Source of the DNA: Planctomycetota bacterium
GTDB taxonomy: Bacteria; Planctomycetota; UBA1135; GCA-002748355
NCBI GenBank assembly: GCA_002685965.1
Contig: NYZE01000129.1
Span: 1-53,860, forward strand
DNA: 53,860 nt
Direction of reading: 5' to 3'
Shown here: piece after piece, positions 12,021-20,861 of the stretch
Numbering within the stretch: the first letter of the stretch is position 1
Layout: each line of letters begins with the position of its first letter
Translations under genes and position numbers: made by a program
The notes under the pieces: model-generated
Told to the model about the DNA's origin: nothing
What the model saw: only the letters and a program-made list of their open reading frames with translations
Database searches by the model: none

Positions 12021-14126
12021 ATGACCTTCTTCTCTTCCAGAACTCACCTGATCCTCCTGGCCGGCCTGTTTGGCACGGCCCTCGCCGCTCCGGCTGCCGC
12101 CGGTCAGCTCGACCGCGACAACTCAGCCGAGACCGCCTGGCTATGGTCGTACAACCAGACAGTGACCCAGATTCAGGGGAACCGCGCGAAGGGCTATCGC
12201 ATCGTCAGCCTCGAGGTCGATACGACGTCACCGTTGCGTTTCAGCGTCGCGTTCGTTCACAACAGCGGCACCTATGCCCGCTCGAGCAGCACGTGGTACT
12301 ACGGCACGCCGAGCTTCGTCGAGAGCAAGCGCGCCGGCCGTCGCGTGACCGCGCTGGCGCCGTACGTGATCAACAATCAGCTCTACATCGCGGCGAGCTT
12401 CGTCGCCAACACCGGCTCCCACGCCAAGAGCTGGGGCTACTACTACGGCACGTCGAGCTACATCTCGGGCAGAGTTACGGCGCTGAGCGGCCGGATTACC
12501 GACCTCGGTAGCTATGTGATCTCGGGAAAGCGCTACTACTCTGCGGTCATCGTGCGCAACACGGGCACTGACGCGCGGACGTGGTGGTGGTACCTCGGCG
12601 TGTCACCGAGCTACATCGCGTCACGCCTGAGCGCCAACGGAGCACGCGCGATCGACCTCCAGTATCTTGGTGGCGGCCTGTACAACGTCGTCATGGTGCG
12701 CGGCTCGAACATGCCGCACTCTTGGTGGTACTACAACGTCGACGCCAACTACCTGTCCGACAAGATCGGTCAGAACGGCGCCCGGCTGATCTCGCTGCAG
12801 CGTGTTGGCACGCGCTTCCACGCATGCATGATCAACACCTCGAATGCGCTGACCACCAAGGTCGGCGACATCATGCGACGGATCCCCGGCACCACGGGCA
12901 TCCACATGAAGCAGGTCAATGGACCCGTGCTCGTCTGGCTCAACGGCAACCGCATCTACGAGCCAGCGAGCTCGATGAAGACTCTGCACCACGTGCACGC
13001 GATGCGGCAGGTGCACCTCAAGAAGATCAGCCTGACGAACAACATCCGCACCTATCAGCACGCCAACAAGGACATCTGTCCGAATACGGCGCTGCCCTGG
13101 AAGTCCCAGTCGCTCGGTGAGGACAACCTCAAGCCGATGATGTGGTACTCGAACAACGTCACCACCATGAGCGTCGAGCTCCACTTTGGCCGCGCCAACC
13201 TAGTGGCGACGGCGCGCGCTCTCGGCATGACGCGGACCAATATTCGTCACGTGCTCGGCTGCGGCGGGCCGCTGTCAAACCAGTTGACGCTTGAGGACGT
13301 GGGCAAGCTGTTCGAGGCCGTCGCCAACGGCTACCTCGGCACCTCCAAGAGCGACTTCTACCGGCTCATGGGCAACTACAGCCTCAGCACGTCGATCGAC
13401 CAAGAGGGCGCAGCGATGAAAATCCCGTCCAGCACGCTCAACGCGTTCAAGAGCTACGTCATGCACGTCGCCAAGGGCGGAAGCTACAACATCGGCGTTA
13501 CGCGCCATCGCTCGCACGTCGGTTGGATGCGCTTGCCCTTCTGTGTCAAGAACCAGGTCGTGCTGCGCGAATACGTCTACGGAAACTTCATCAACGACGC
13601 TACCAGCGAGATCAACTTCAACCTGTTCAGCACGGCCCGCGACGAGATGCGCCGCGATGTCATTCGCCAGGCCCTGACGACCTGGAAGGACTCCAAGCTC
13701 AACGGCAGCGTGGTCGCCATCGGCACCGGCTGTGTCGGCAGCAACGGCAGGCTGCAGCACTATTCGGCCGGCATTCCCGAGATCGGCCAGACGCAATACT
13801 TGAGGTTGCTGCGCGGAGCCAAGTCAAGCGTCGCGGTCATGCAGTTCGGTTTCTCGAACAAGAACTGGGGTCCGTTCAAGCTGCCGCTCGACCTGAGCGT
13901 CTTCGGCGCGCCGGGCTGCAAGCTCTACAACGACCCGATGATCGGCTTCGGCGCTGCAACGGACTCGACCGGCTACGCCAACATCTCGTGGCCGTTGCCC
14001 AACGTGAAGGCCTTCATCGGCATCAAGTTCTTCACGCAGTATCTGTGCCTCGACAAACAGGCCAACGTCCTTGGGCTGACCTACAGCAACGGCCTCCAGA
14101 CCACGGTTGGCGGCTGGCGGAAGTAG
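12021..14126 (+). CDS. Secreted tandem-repeat protein fused to a class A beta-lactamase-like serine hydrolase
   Basis: Secreted protein of 701 residues. The ATG at 12021 has GGAG at 12011-12014 and yields a clear signal peptide (hydrophobic LILLAGLFGTALAAPAAAG). About residues 45-265 contain four to five repeats of roughly 48 residues, each with an aromatic WWWYYG-like strand and a G-x-R-x-x-x-L step; they resemble the bacterial tandem repeat domain 1 family. The C-terminal 400 residues look like a beta-lactamase/PBP fold: S317-x-x-K320 (SSMK) and S377-N-N379 match the SxxK and SxN motifs. A KTG motif is not evident; SHVG near residue 505 may replace it. Substrate unknown; could be a peptidase, esterase or cell-wall binder. 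Confidence 0.75.
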   Translation: MTFFSSRTHLILLAGLFGTALAAPAAAGQLDRDNSAETAWLWSYNQTVTQIQGNRAKGYRIVSLEVDTTSPLRFSVAFVHNSGTYARSSSTWYYGTPSFVESKRAGRRVTALAPYVINNQLYIAASFVANTGSHAKSWGYYYGTSSYISGRVTALSGRITDLGSYVISGKRYYSAVIVRNTGTDARTWWWYLGVSPSYIASRLSANGARAIDLQYLGGGLYNVVMVRGSNMPHSWWYYNVDANYLSDKIGQNGARLISLQRVGTRFHACMINTSNALTTKVGDIMRRIPGTTGIHMKQVNGPVLVWLNGNRIYEPASSMKTLHHVHAMRQVHLKKISLTNNIRTYQHANKDICPNTALPWKSQSLGEDNLKPMMWYSNNVTTMSVELHFGRANLVATARALGMTRTNIRHVLGCGGPLSNQLTLEDVGKLFEAVANGYLGTSKSDFYRLMGNYSLSTSIDQEGAAMKIPSSTLNAFKSYVMHVAKGGSYNIGVTRHRSHVGWMRLPFCVKNQVVLREYVYGNFINDATSEINFNLFSTARDEMRRDVIRQALTTWKDSKLNGSVVAIGTGCVGSNGRLQHYSAGIPEIGQTQYLRLLRGAKSSVAVMQFGFSNKNWGPFKLPLDLSVFGAPGCKLYNDPMIGFGAATDSTGYANISWPLPNVKAFIGIKFFTQYLCLDKQANVLGLTYSNGLQTTVGGWRK

Positions 14127-14161
14127 CAAGGCGAGAGAGATAGACAGATAGAGAGGGCCAG

Positions 14162-14200
14162 AAGCTCCCTTCCGGGCATCGCTCGGAGGGGAGCTTTTCT
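14162..14200 (+). terminator. Rho-independent-type terminator after the repeat/beta-lactamase-like gene
   Basis: AAGCTCCCTTCCG (14162-14174) pairs with CGGAGGGGAGCTT (14184-14196) through 13 positions with one G-T wobble. The nine-base loop is GGCATCGCT and TTTTCT follows the stem. It lies 36 bases after the stop of the upstream gene and before the end of the convergent gene. Confidence 0.8.
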
Positions 14201-14267
14201 GTGGTTGGTGCTATGCCAGATGGTTGCGCCAAGGCTCGATCGAGTCCGTCCTAGGACAAGCGATCGT

Positions 14268-15848
14268 CTACCAACGGTCGGGCTGCGCTTCCTGCCAGCA
14301 GCGGACATAGCCCTTCGGCCGTTCAGTCCCCAACAGCTGGCCAGGCTCGAGGAACGGGTAGATCTGCGCCAGGTGGCGTGACTCGGTCTCGCTGATTCGG
14401 CGGTAGACGTGCCAGGGTTTCAGCTCGCCGGGGCCGGTGAGCCCCGCCGCCGCGAGTAGGTGGGTGAGGCTCTTCACCGTGGCTTCGTGAAAGCGGGCGA
14501 CGCGCAGGGTCTTGGGTTCGACAGCGAGGCCGCGCACGAGGTCGGGGTTCTGAGTGGCGACGCCGACCGGGCAGTCGTTGTGATTGCAGCGCAGCGCTTG
14601 GATGCAGCCGAGCGCGAACATCATGCCGCGGGCTGCGCTGCCCCAGTCGGCGCCGAGGGCGATCTTGGTGGCCAGGTGGAAGCCCGTGACGATCTTGCCC
14701 GAGGCGTTGAGCTTGACCTTGTCACGCATCCCGCAGCCGGTCAGCAGGTTGTGCACGAAGACCAGGCCGTCGACGAGGGGCATGCCGAGCGAGTTCGAGA
14801 ACTCGAGCGGCGCGGCGCCGGTGCCGCCCTCGGCGCCATCGACCGAGATGAAGTCGGGATGCAGTCCGCTCTCAAGCATGGCCTTACAGATCGCGGCGAA
14901 CTCGCCTTTGTCGCCGACGCACAGCTTGAAGCCGACCGGTTTGCCCCCGGACAGCTCGCGCAGCCGGACGACGTAGTCGAGCAGGCCCCGAGGTGTCGAG
15001 AACTCGCTGTGTGCCGGCGGCGATACGACGGTCTTGCCCGCCTCCACGAGGCGGATGGCCGCGATCTCCTCGCTCACCTTCTTGCCCGGCAGGATGCCGC
15101 CGTGCCCCGGCTTGGCACCTTGCGACAGCTTGACCTCGATCATCTTGACGTTCGGTCGCTCTGCCATTGCCGAGAACGCCGCCGCGTCGAAGCGGCCATC
15201 GGTGTTGCGACAGCCGAAGTAGCCCGTGCCGATCTGCCAGATGAGATCGCCGCCGGGCTCGAGGTGATGGGGGCTGATGCCGCCTTCACCGGTGTTGTGC
15301 GCGAAGCCACCGAGCTTGGCACCGCCACTCAGCGCGCGGATCGCGTTCTGGCTAAGTGCGCCGAAGCTCATGGCGGCGATGTTGTAGACCGAACAGGAGT
15401 AAGGCTGACTGCAGGTCGATTCGCCGATCATTACGCGCGGGTCCTCGTCGCTGACGGGCGCCGGCGCCAAGGAGTGATGCATCCACTCGTAGCCGGGTTC
15501 ATAGAGGTCTCGCCGCGTCCCGAATGGCAGCGTGTCGGTCTCGCCCTTGGCGCGCTGGTAGACAAGCGAGCGCAACTCGCGGTTGAACGGCACACCGTCG
15601 GTGTCGGATTCGATGAAGTACTGGTTGATCTCCGGCCGAATCATCTCGAGCCAGTAGCGGAAGTGCCCGATGACCGGAAAGTTGCGGAGCACCGCGTGTT
15701 CCTTCTGCACGACGTCGTAGAGCCCGAGTGCGGTGACCGGCAGGACGAGCGCGAGTGCGAACAGCGTTGCGCTCCAGAAGAAGCTGAGGAGCAGGACGAG
15801 CGCCAGTGAGAGCGTCGCTAGCAAGTAGAAGCTCGTGCGGATGCTCAT
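14268..15848 (-). CDS. FMN-binding glutamate synthase family protein (stand-alone GltB-like domain)
   Basis: The 526-residue product has two hydrophobic helices at the N-terminus (residues 5-45), then the FMN/alpha-beta barrel of glutamate synthase. Recognisable blocks are IAAMSFGALSQNAIRALSGGA, NTGEGGISPHH, EVKLSQGAKPGHGG, SVDGAEGGTGAAPLEF and the cysteine-rich CNHNDCPVGVATQ. It lacks the glutaminase domain, so it matches the membrane-associated YerD-type group, whose reaction is not well defined. The start overlaps the upstream aminotransferase stop (ATGA), suggesting a linked role in amino-group metabolism. Confidence 0.9.
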   Translation of the reverse strand: MSIRTSFYLLATLSLALVLLLSFFWSATLFALALVLPVTALGLYDVVQKEHAVLRNFPVIGHFRYWLEMIRPEINQYFIESDTDGVPFNRELRSLVYQRAKGETDTLPFGTRRDLYEPGYEWMHHSLAPAPVSDEDPRVMIGESTCSQPYSCSVYNIAAMSFGALSQNAIRALSGGAKLGGFAHNTGEGGISPHHLEPGGDLIWQIGTGYFGCRNTDGRFDAAAFSAMAERPNVKMIEVKLSQGAKPGHGGILPGKKVSEEIAAIRLVEAGKTVVSPPAHSEFSTPRGLLDYVVRLRELSGGKPVGFKLCVGDKGEFAAICKAMLESGLHPDFISVDGAEGGTGAAPLEFSNSLGMPLVDGLVFVHNLLTGCGMRDKVKLNASGKIVTGFHLATKIALGADWGSAARGMMFALGCIQALRCNHNDCPVGVATQNPDLVRGLAVEPKTLRVARFHEATVKSLTHLLAAAGLTGPGELKPWHVYRRISETESRHLAQIYPFLEPGQLLGTERPKGYVRCWQEAQPDRW

Positions 15849-17002
15849 GGTCGGAAGTCCGCAAGCGCCTGGCTCGCGGCTTCGAGCGTCTCTCGGCGCT
15901 TGCAGAACGCGAAGCGCAGCAGTCGTTGTCCCTCGGCCACGTCGCGACTGTAGAAGCTACTCGGTGGAATGGCTGCCACCTTGTGTTGGCGAATCAGGTG
16001 CATGGCGAGATCGACGTCGGTGCCGTCGAACAAGCCGTCAAAGGCGGCCAGCACGAAGTAGGACCCCTGCGGCACGGCGCACTGGAAGCCACTTCGGTCG
16101 AGGATCGACAGCAGTAGTTGTCGCCGTTCGTCGTAGTCGGCGCGGAACTGGGTCAGGTAGTCGTCGCGCAACTCGCGCAGCGCTCGCGCCATGGCGATCT
16201 GCAACGGTGTGGCGGTTGCGAACGTCACGAACTGGTGCGCCGCGGCCACGGCACTGACGAGTGGCTGCGCACCCCAAACCCAGCCGATCTTCCATCCTGT
16301 GTAGGAAAACGTCTTGCCCGTGCTCGAGATGCCGAGCGTGCGCTCGCGCATGCCGTCGATGCCGGCGATCGGCACGTGGCGCGCTTGGTCGAACCACAGG
16401 TGTTCGTAGACCTCGTCGCTGACGACGAGCAGGTCGTGTCGTTGGCACAGCTCGGCGAGTCGTTCGAGTTCGGCGCGCTGCCACACCTTTCCGGTCGGGT
16501 TGTGCGGCGTGTTCAACATGACCAATCGCGTGCGTTCGTCGATCAGGGCTTCGACCTCGTCGAAGTCGACGGAGAAGTCCGGGTAGCGCAGGGTCACGAC
16601 CTTGGCCGTCGCGCCGGCGAGCGCGATGCAGGCGGGGTAGCTGTCGTAGAACGGCTCGAACAGCAGCACTTCGTCGCCCGGGTTGAGCAAGCCGAGCAGC
16701 GCCGAGCAGATCCCTTCGGTGGCGCCCGAGGTCACGTTGATCTCGGTCATGGGGTCGTAGCCGAGGCCGTAGTCCTCTTCGAGGTTGGCGGCGATGGCTT
16801 CGACGAGCGGTGGCGCACCCATCGGGCGCGCGTACTGGTTGTGGCCATCGCGCATCGCCTGCGCTGCCCAGTCCTGGATTTGTGGCGGACCTTCGAAGTC
16901 CGGGAAGCCCTGTGACAGGTTGATGGCCCCGTGCTCGGTGGCCAGGCGGGTCATGACACCGAAGATCGAGGTGCCGAAAGGAGCGAGGCGGGAGGCGATC
17001 AT
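15845..17002 (-). CDS. PLP-dependent aminotransferase (class I/II, methionine/kynurenine type)
   Basis: 385 residues from the ATG at 17002, with AAGGTG upstream as a possible ribosome site; a longer frame runs through the divergent oppA and is rejected. Fold type I features: NLSQGFPDFEGP near the N-terminus, TSGATEGI, LNTPHNPTGK, SDEVYEHLWF and the PLP lysine Lys230 in SSTGKTFSYTGWKIGW. The FSYTGWKIGW block is typical of the YbdL/kynurenine aminotransferase branch. It is divergent from oppA with only 26 bases between starts, so peptide uptake and amino-acid transamination may share a control region. Confidence 0.92.
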   Translation of the reverse strand: MIASRLAPFGTSIFGVMTRLATEHGAINLSQGFPDFEGPPQIQDWAAQAMRDGHNQYARPMGAPPLVEAIAANLEEDYGLGYDPMTEINVTSGATEGICSALLGLLNPGDEVLLFEPFYDSYPACIALAGATAKVVTLRYPDFSVDFDEVEALIDERTRLVMLNTPHNPTGKVWQRAELERLAELCQRHDLLVVSDEVYEHLWFDQARHVPIAGIDGMRERTLGISSTGKTFSYTGWKIGWVWGAQPLVSAVAAAHQFVTFATATPLQIAMARALRELRDDYLTQFRADYDERRQLLLSILDRSGFQCAVPQGSYFVLAAFDGLFDGTDVDLAMHLIRQHKVAAIPPSSFYSRDVAEGQRLLRFAFCKRRETLEAASQALADFRP

Positions 17003-17028
17003 GGGAAGGCACCTTAGAATGCCCCGGC

Positions 17029-18666
17029 ATGCGCCGCGACCGGATCCGTAATGCCTTCGCCTTCTCGCTCGGTGCGATCCTCCTGATCGGTGCCGGGATC
17101 GCCACGACCGGGGCCAGCATCGAACCGGCCGACCTGACCTTCCACAACGCAACCGAGCCCGAGAGCCTCGACCCGGCCAAGGTGACCGGCGTTCCCGAAG
17201 GTCGGGTGCTACGCGCGCTGTTCTCCGGCTTGACCGTGCAGGCGCCGGACAGCTCCGAGTCGCTGCCCGACATCGCCGAGAGTTGGAACATCTCCCCGAA
17301 CGGCAAGGTCTACACCTTCCGCATTCGCAAGACCGCGCGGTGGAGTGACGGCTCGCCTTGCACCGCCGATGACTTCGTCTACTCGTGGCGACGGCTGTTC
17401 GCGCCGGAGACGGCGGCGAAGTACGCCTACCTGATGTGGGCGGTGGATGGCGCGGAGGACTACACAAAGGGCAAGCTGAAGGACGCGGCCAAGATCGGTG
17501 TCGCGGCGCCCGACCCCTACACCTTCGTGGTGAAGCTCCGTGAGCCGCAGTCCTACTTCATCTACCTGACCGCGTTCTACCCGTCGTACGCCGTGCACCG
17601 GGCGACGCTTGAGGCGCACCCCAAGCACTGGCACAAGCCAGAGTTCTTCGTCGGCAACGGTCCGTTCACGCTGCAGATGCGACTGATCCGCGAGCGCATG
17701 CGCTTCGTCAAGAACGAGTACTACTGGGACGCCGCGAACGTCAAGCTCGAGACCGTCGACGCGCTGCCGATCGAGGACAACGGAACGGCGCTCAACCTCT
17801 ACCTGACGGGAGCGATCGATTGGACGACCGATGTCCCGGCCCACGTCGTGCCGCAGCTCCTGCAGCGTGACGACTTCAAGCCGACGCCACGCCTCGGCAT
17901 CTACTTCTACCGCATCAACCAGAACAACAAGGACCCGATCAAGAAGGCCTTCTTTGGTGAGCCGCGCGTGCGACGCGCGCTCTACCTCGCCCTCGACCGC
18001 AAGGCGATCTGTGAGCGCGTGACGCGTGCTGGCGATGTACCGGCGCGGCACATCGTGCCGCCGGGCCTCGATGGCTACGAGAGCCCGAAGCTGCCCGACT
18101 ATGACCCGGTGGAAGCTGCGCGGCTCATGCAGGCCGCGCTCAGTCACTTGAAGATGTCGAAAGCGCCGACCTTTTCGATCCTCTACAACACGCAGGACAC
18201 GCACAAGCTCATCGCCGAGGTCGTGCAATCGGGGTGGCGCAAGCACCTCGGTCTCGACGTGAAACTCGAGAACATGGAGTGGCAGTCGTATCTCAAGACC
18301 GAGTCGTCGTTCGAATACGACATCTCGCGCGCTGGTTGGATCGGCGACTATCCGGACCCGAACACCTTTCTAGACCTGTGGCAGACCGGCAACGGCAACA
18401 ATCGCACGGGTTGGAGCGACCCGGACTTCGATCGACTCATCGTGTTGGCGTCGAAGGAAGTAGACGTGCGCAAGCGACTCGGCCTGCTCGCCAAGGCCGA
18501 GGCGCGTGCCCTTGCGGGCCAGGTAGTGATTCCGATCTACTTCTACGTGACCAAGAACTGCGTTCGTCCGTGGATCAAGGGCTGGCACGCCAACGTGCAG
18601 GATCGACACAACCTCAAGTTCCTGTCGATCGACAAGGATCTGCGCCGACGCATGATCGGTAGATGA
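17029..18666 (+). CDS. oppA: Oligopeptide ABC transporter substrate-binding protein
   Basis: Extracytoplasmic peptide-binding protein of 545 residues, the usual size for OppA. The N-terminus has a basic stretch and hydrophobic core (AFAFSLGAILLIGAGIATTG). No lipobox cysteine is seen, so it appears to be soluble or held by an uncleaved signal. Family motifs are EPESLDPAKVTGVPEGRVL, ARWSDGSPCTADDFVYSWRR and YPDPNTFLDLW. It heads the opp gene set, but a 150-base gap containing a palindrome (18718-18754) separates it from the permease genes. That may let OppA be made in excess of the membrane parts. Confidence 0.94.
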   Translation: MRRDRIRNAFAFSLGAILLIGAGIATTGASIEPADLTFHNATEPESLDPAKVTGVPEGRVLRALFSGLTVQAPDSSESLPDIAESWNISPNGKVYTFRIRKTARWSDGSPCTADDFVYSWRRLFAPETAAKYAYLMWAVDGAEDYTKGKLKDAAKIGVAAPDPYTFVVKLREPQSYFIYLTAFYPSYAVHRATLEAHPKHWHKPEFFVGNGPFTLQMRLIRERMRFVKNEYYWDAANVKLETVDALPIEDNGTALNLYLTGAIDWTTDVPAHVVPQLLQRDDFKPTPRLGIYFYRINQNNKDPIKKAFFGEPRVRRALYLALDRKAICERVTRAGDVPARHIVPPGLDGYESPKLPDYDPVEAARLMQAALSHLKMSKAPTFSILYNTQDTHKLIAEVVQSGWRKHLGLDVKLENMEWQSYLKTESSFEYDISRAGWIGDYPDPNTFLDLWQTGNGNNRTGWSDPDFDRLIVLASKEVDVRKRLGLLAKAEARALAGQVVIPIYFYVTKNCVRPWIKGWHANVQDRHNLKFLSIDKDLRRRMIGR

Positions 18667-18717
18667 TCGAGTCGTCGGACTCACGCGACCAAAGCGCCGT
18701 TTCCCGACGTTTCCGGA

Positions 18718-18754
18718 CTTGATCGTTCCGGGGTCTGACCCGCCCACAATCAAG
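18718..18754. repeat. REP-like imperfect palindrome between oppA and oppB
   Basis: A 37-base imperfect palindrome bounded by CTTGAT (18718) and ATCAAG (to 18754), with 13 of 18 arm positions pairing. Its centre is the 13-mer GGGGTCTGACCCG at 18730-18742. The same 13-mer occurs in inverted orientation in the palindrome after oppF (22825-22837). Such GGGTC-N-GACCC hairpins resemble dispersed REP elements mobilised by REP-associated tyrosine transposases; no transposase is in the window. It may also stabilise the oppA transcript end. Confidence 0.6.
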
Positions 18755-18816
18755 CTTCCCTATCTCGCGCTGGTGTCGAAACTTGCGTGGCGGAGGCGCT
18801 AACATCCGCGGCCCCG

Positions 18817-19743
18817 ATGAGGGACGTGCTCCGCTTCCTGACCCTTCGCTTCCTGTGGCTCCTGGCGACGCTGTGGGTCGTCTTTACGCTGTCGTTCGTC
18901 CTCATGCGTGAGGTTCCCGGCGGCCCGTTCCTCATGGAGCAGCAGGTCGACCCGGTCATCCAGAAGCAGATCGAGGCTGCCTACGACCTCGACAAGACCA
19001 AGTGGGAGCAATACGTCATCACGCTCGGCAAGACGGTGCGTGGCGACCTCGGTCCGTCGTTCAAGATGCGCGACTACACGGTCAACGAGATCCTGGCCGA
19101 GGGGATGCCGCGCTCGGTTGCGCTCGGAACTCTGGCACTCTTGATCGCCCTCGTGCTCGGCATTGTCGCCGGCACGGTCTCGGCGTCGCGCCGTGGCGGC
19201 TTCATCGACCGCGGCCTCATGCTTGTCGCGACGATCGGCATCGCCCTGCCTAACTTCGTCATTGCCTCGATCCTGATCCTGGTCTTCGTGATTCAGTTGT
19301 CGTGGTTGCCGGCCGCGGGGTGGGGGAGTCTGCGCTTCATGATCCTGCCGGCGTTCTGCCTCGGCGCGCCGTTCGCCGCCTACATCGCGCGCCTGACGCG
19401 GACGGGGATGCTCGAGACCCTGACGCAGGACTACGTGCGCACGGCTCACGCCAAGGGCTTGTCGCCGTGGCGGGTGGTCACCGGTCACGCGATGAAAGGC
19501 GGTCTCTTGCCCGTCGCTTCCTTCCTCGGTCCCGCCGTCGCCGGCATCCTGACCGGTTCGCTCGTGATCGAGAAGATCTTCGCGATCCCTGGCCTCGGCA
19601 CCTACTTCGTGCAGGCCGCCCTCAACCGTGACTACACGTTGGCGATGGGTTGCGTGCTCTTCTACACGCTGCTCGTCTACGTCATGAACCTGCTCGTCGA
19701 CATCAGCTACACGATCCTCGACCCGCGCGTGAGGCTCGACTGA
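18817..19743 (+). CDS. oppB: Oligopeptide ABC transporter permease OppB
   Basis: Inner-membrane permease of 308 residues, the standard OppB length. I chose the ATG at 18817 over the upstream GTG at 18787, which adds ten non-conserved residues. It begins with a helix (FLWLLATLWVVFTLSFVLM) followed by the periplasmic REVPGGPF loop. Later comes the EAA loop YVRTAHAKGLSPWRVVTGHAM, which contacts the ATPases, and the C-terminal block NLLVDISYTILDPRVRL. Its stop overlaps the oppC start (TGATG). Confidence 0.95.
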   Translation: MRDVLRFLTLRFLWLLATLWVVFTLSFVLMREVPGGPFLMEQQVDPVIQKQIEAAYDLDKTKWEQYVITLGKTVRGDLGPSFKMRDYTVNEILAEGMPRSVALGTLALLIALVLGIVAGTVSASRRGGFIDRGLMLVATIGIALPNFVIASILILVFVIQLSWLPAAGWGSLRFMILPAFCLGAPFAAYIARLTRTGMLETLTQDYVRTAHAKGLSPWRVVTGHAMKGGLLPVASFLGPAVAGILTGSLVIEKIFAIPGLGTYFVQAALNRDYTLAMGCVLFYTLLVYVMNLLVDISYTILDPRVRLD

Positions 19744-20861
19744 TGGAAGAGCGCGCGGGATTCCAGCGGAGCGAGGCCGAGCTCGAGCGACTACTCGAGG
19801 AGGCCAAGAAGGTCCGCGGCAACTCGTTGTGGAAGGACGCCATGCGTCGCTTCCGCAAGAACCAGCTGTCGTTTCTGTCGCTGTGGTTGGTCGTGCTGGT
19901 CAGCGTCCTGTGTTTCCTGGCACCGCTCTTGCCGCTGGCGCCTCGCGATCGTGTGAGCATGAACCAACAGTACCTCGAGCCCTTGCACGAGGACTTGCTC
20001 GACGACGGTGGCCTGTTCTTGCGCCGTGGTTGGCCCGGCGTGTTCGCGGACGACGCGGCGCGCGACGAGGCAGTCACAAAGATCGTCGAGCGGTCGGGCC
20101 TGCTCGAGGGCTGGATGATCCAGCTGCGCTACAAGATGTTCGGCGACCGCGAGATCGTGCCGTGGATGGGCACCGACCAGCTCGGCCGTTGCATCCTGTC
20201 GCGCGTGCTCTGGGGCGGCCGCATCTCGCTCATGGTAGGCCTCGTCGCGACGCTCGTTTCACTGATCATCGGTGTCAGCTACGGCGCCTTCTCGGGTTAC
20301 ATCGGCGGCTGGGTCGACAACCTGATGATGCGCGCGGTCGACGCCATGTATTCGATCCCGTTCATCTTCGTCGTGATCTTCCTGATCACGGTCATCAAGA
20401 ACAATCCGGACCTCGCGATAGACCGCATGGTGCTGTTCTTCGCAGTCATCGGTGCGATCTACTGGCTGACGATGGCGCGCGTCGTGCGTGGTCAGGTCCT
20501 GTCGATCAAGCAGAAGGAATACGTCGAAGCTGCGCGCGTGCTCGGAGCGTCGACGGGTCGCATCCTGTTTCGCCACCTCGTGCCGAACGTCATGGCGGTC
20601 GTGTTGGTCTACCTGACGCTGACGATCCCGCGCGTCATGCTGTTCGAAGCCTTCCTGTCCTTCCTCGGTCTCGGCGTCGAATCGCCCGACGTGTCGTGGG
20701 GGATGCTGGCCGCCGACGGTCTCGGGGCCATCAACCCGCTGCGCGTCTACTGGTGGTTCGTGCTGTTCCCGAGCCTTGCCCTCGGGCTGACGCTGCTCTC
20801 CCTCAACTTCCTCGGCGATGGCCTGCGCGACGCGCTCGACCCGCGCCTCAAGGACGTCTGA
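19743..20861 (+). CDS. oppC: Oligopeptide ABC transporter permease OppC
   Basis: Second permease subunit, 372 residues, about 70 longer than ordinary OppC. After the first helix (SLWLVVLVSVLCFLAPLLP) there is an extra extracytoplasmic segment of roughly 90 residues before the core begins at PWMGTDQLGRCILSRVLWGGRISL. The EAA loop YVEAARVLGASTGRILFRHL and the ending LGDGLRDALDPRLKD are canonical. The N-terminal 40 residues are charged and probably helical in the cytoplasm. The ATG overlaps the oppB stop, and its own stop overlaps the oppD ATG, again as TGATG. Confidence 0.95.
   Translation: MEERAGFQRSEAELERLLEEAKKVRGNSLWKDAMRRFRKNQLSFLSLWLVVLVSVLCFLAPLLPLAPRDRVSMNQQYLEPLHEDLLDDGGLFLRRGWPGVFADDAARDEAVTKIVERSGLLEGWMIQLRYKMFGDREIVPWMGTDQLGRCILSRVLWGGRISLMVGLVATLVSLIIGVSYGAFSGYIGGWVDNLMMRAVDAMYSIPFIFVVIFLITVIKNNPDLAIDRMVLFFAVIGAIYWLTMARVVRGQVLSIKQKEYVEAARVLGASTGRILFRHLVPNVMAVVLVYLTLTIPRVMLFEAFLSFLGLGVESPDVSWGMLAADGLGAINPLRVYWWFVLFPSLALGLTLLSLNFLGDGLRDALDPRLKDV

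Noticed and set aside
14460..15809. 449-codon ORF opposite the glutamate-synthase-like gene
   Set aside because: Shadow frame; the minus strand encodes intact FMN-barrel motifs.
16038..17467. Longer minus-strand frames extending the aminotransferase upstream of 17002
   Set aside because: The extension lies opposite oppA and has only shadow composition; the family start fits the ATG at 17002.
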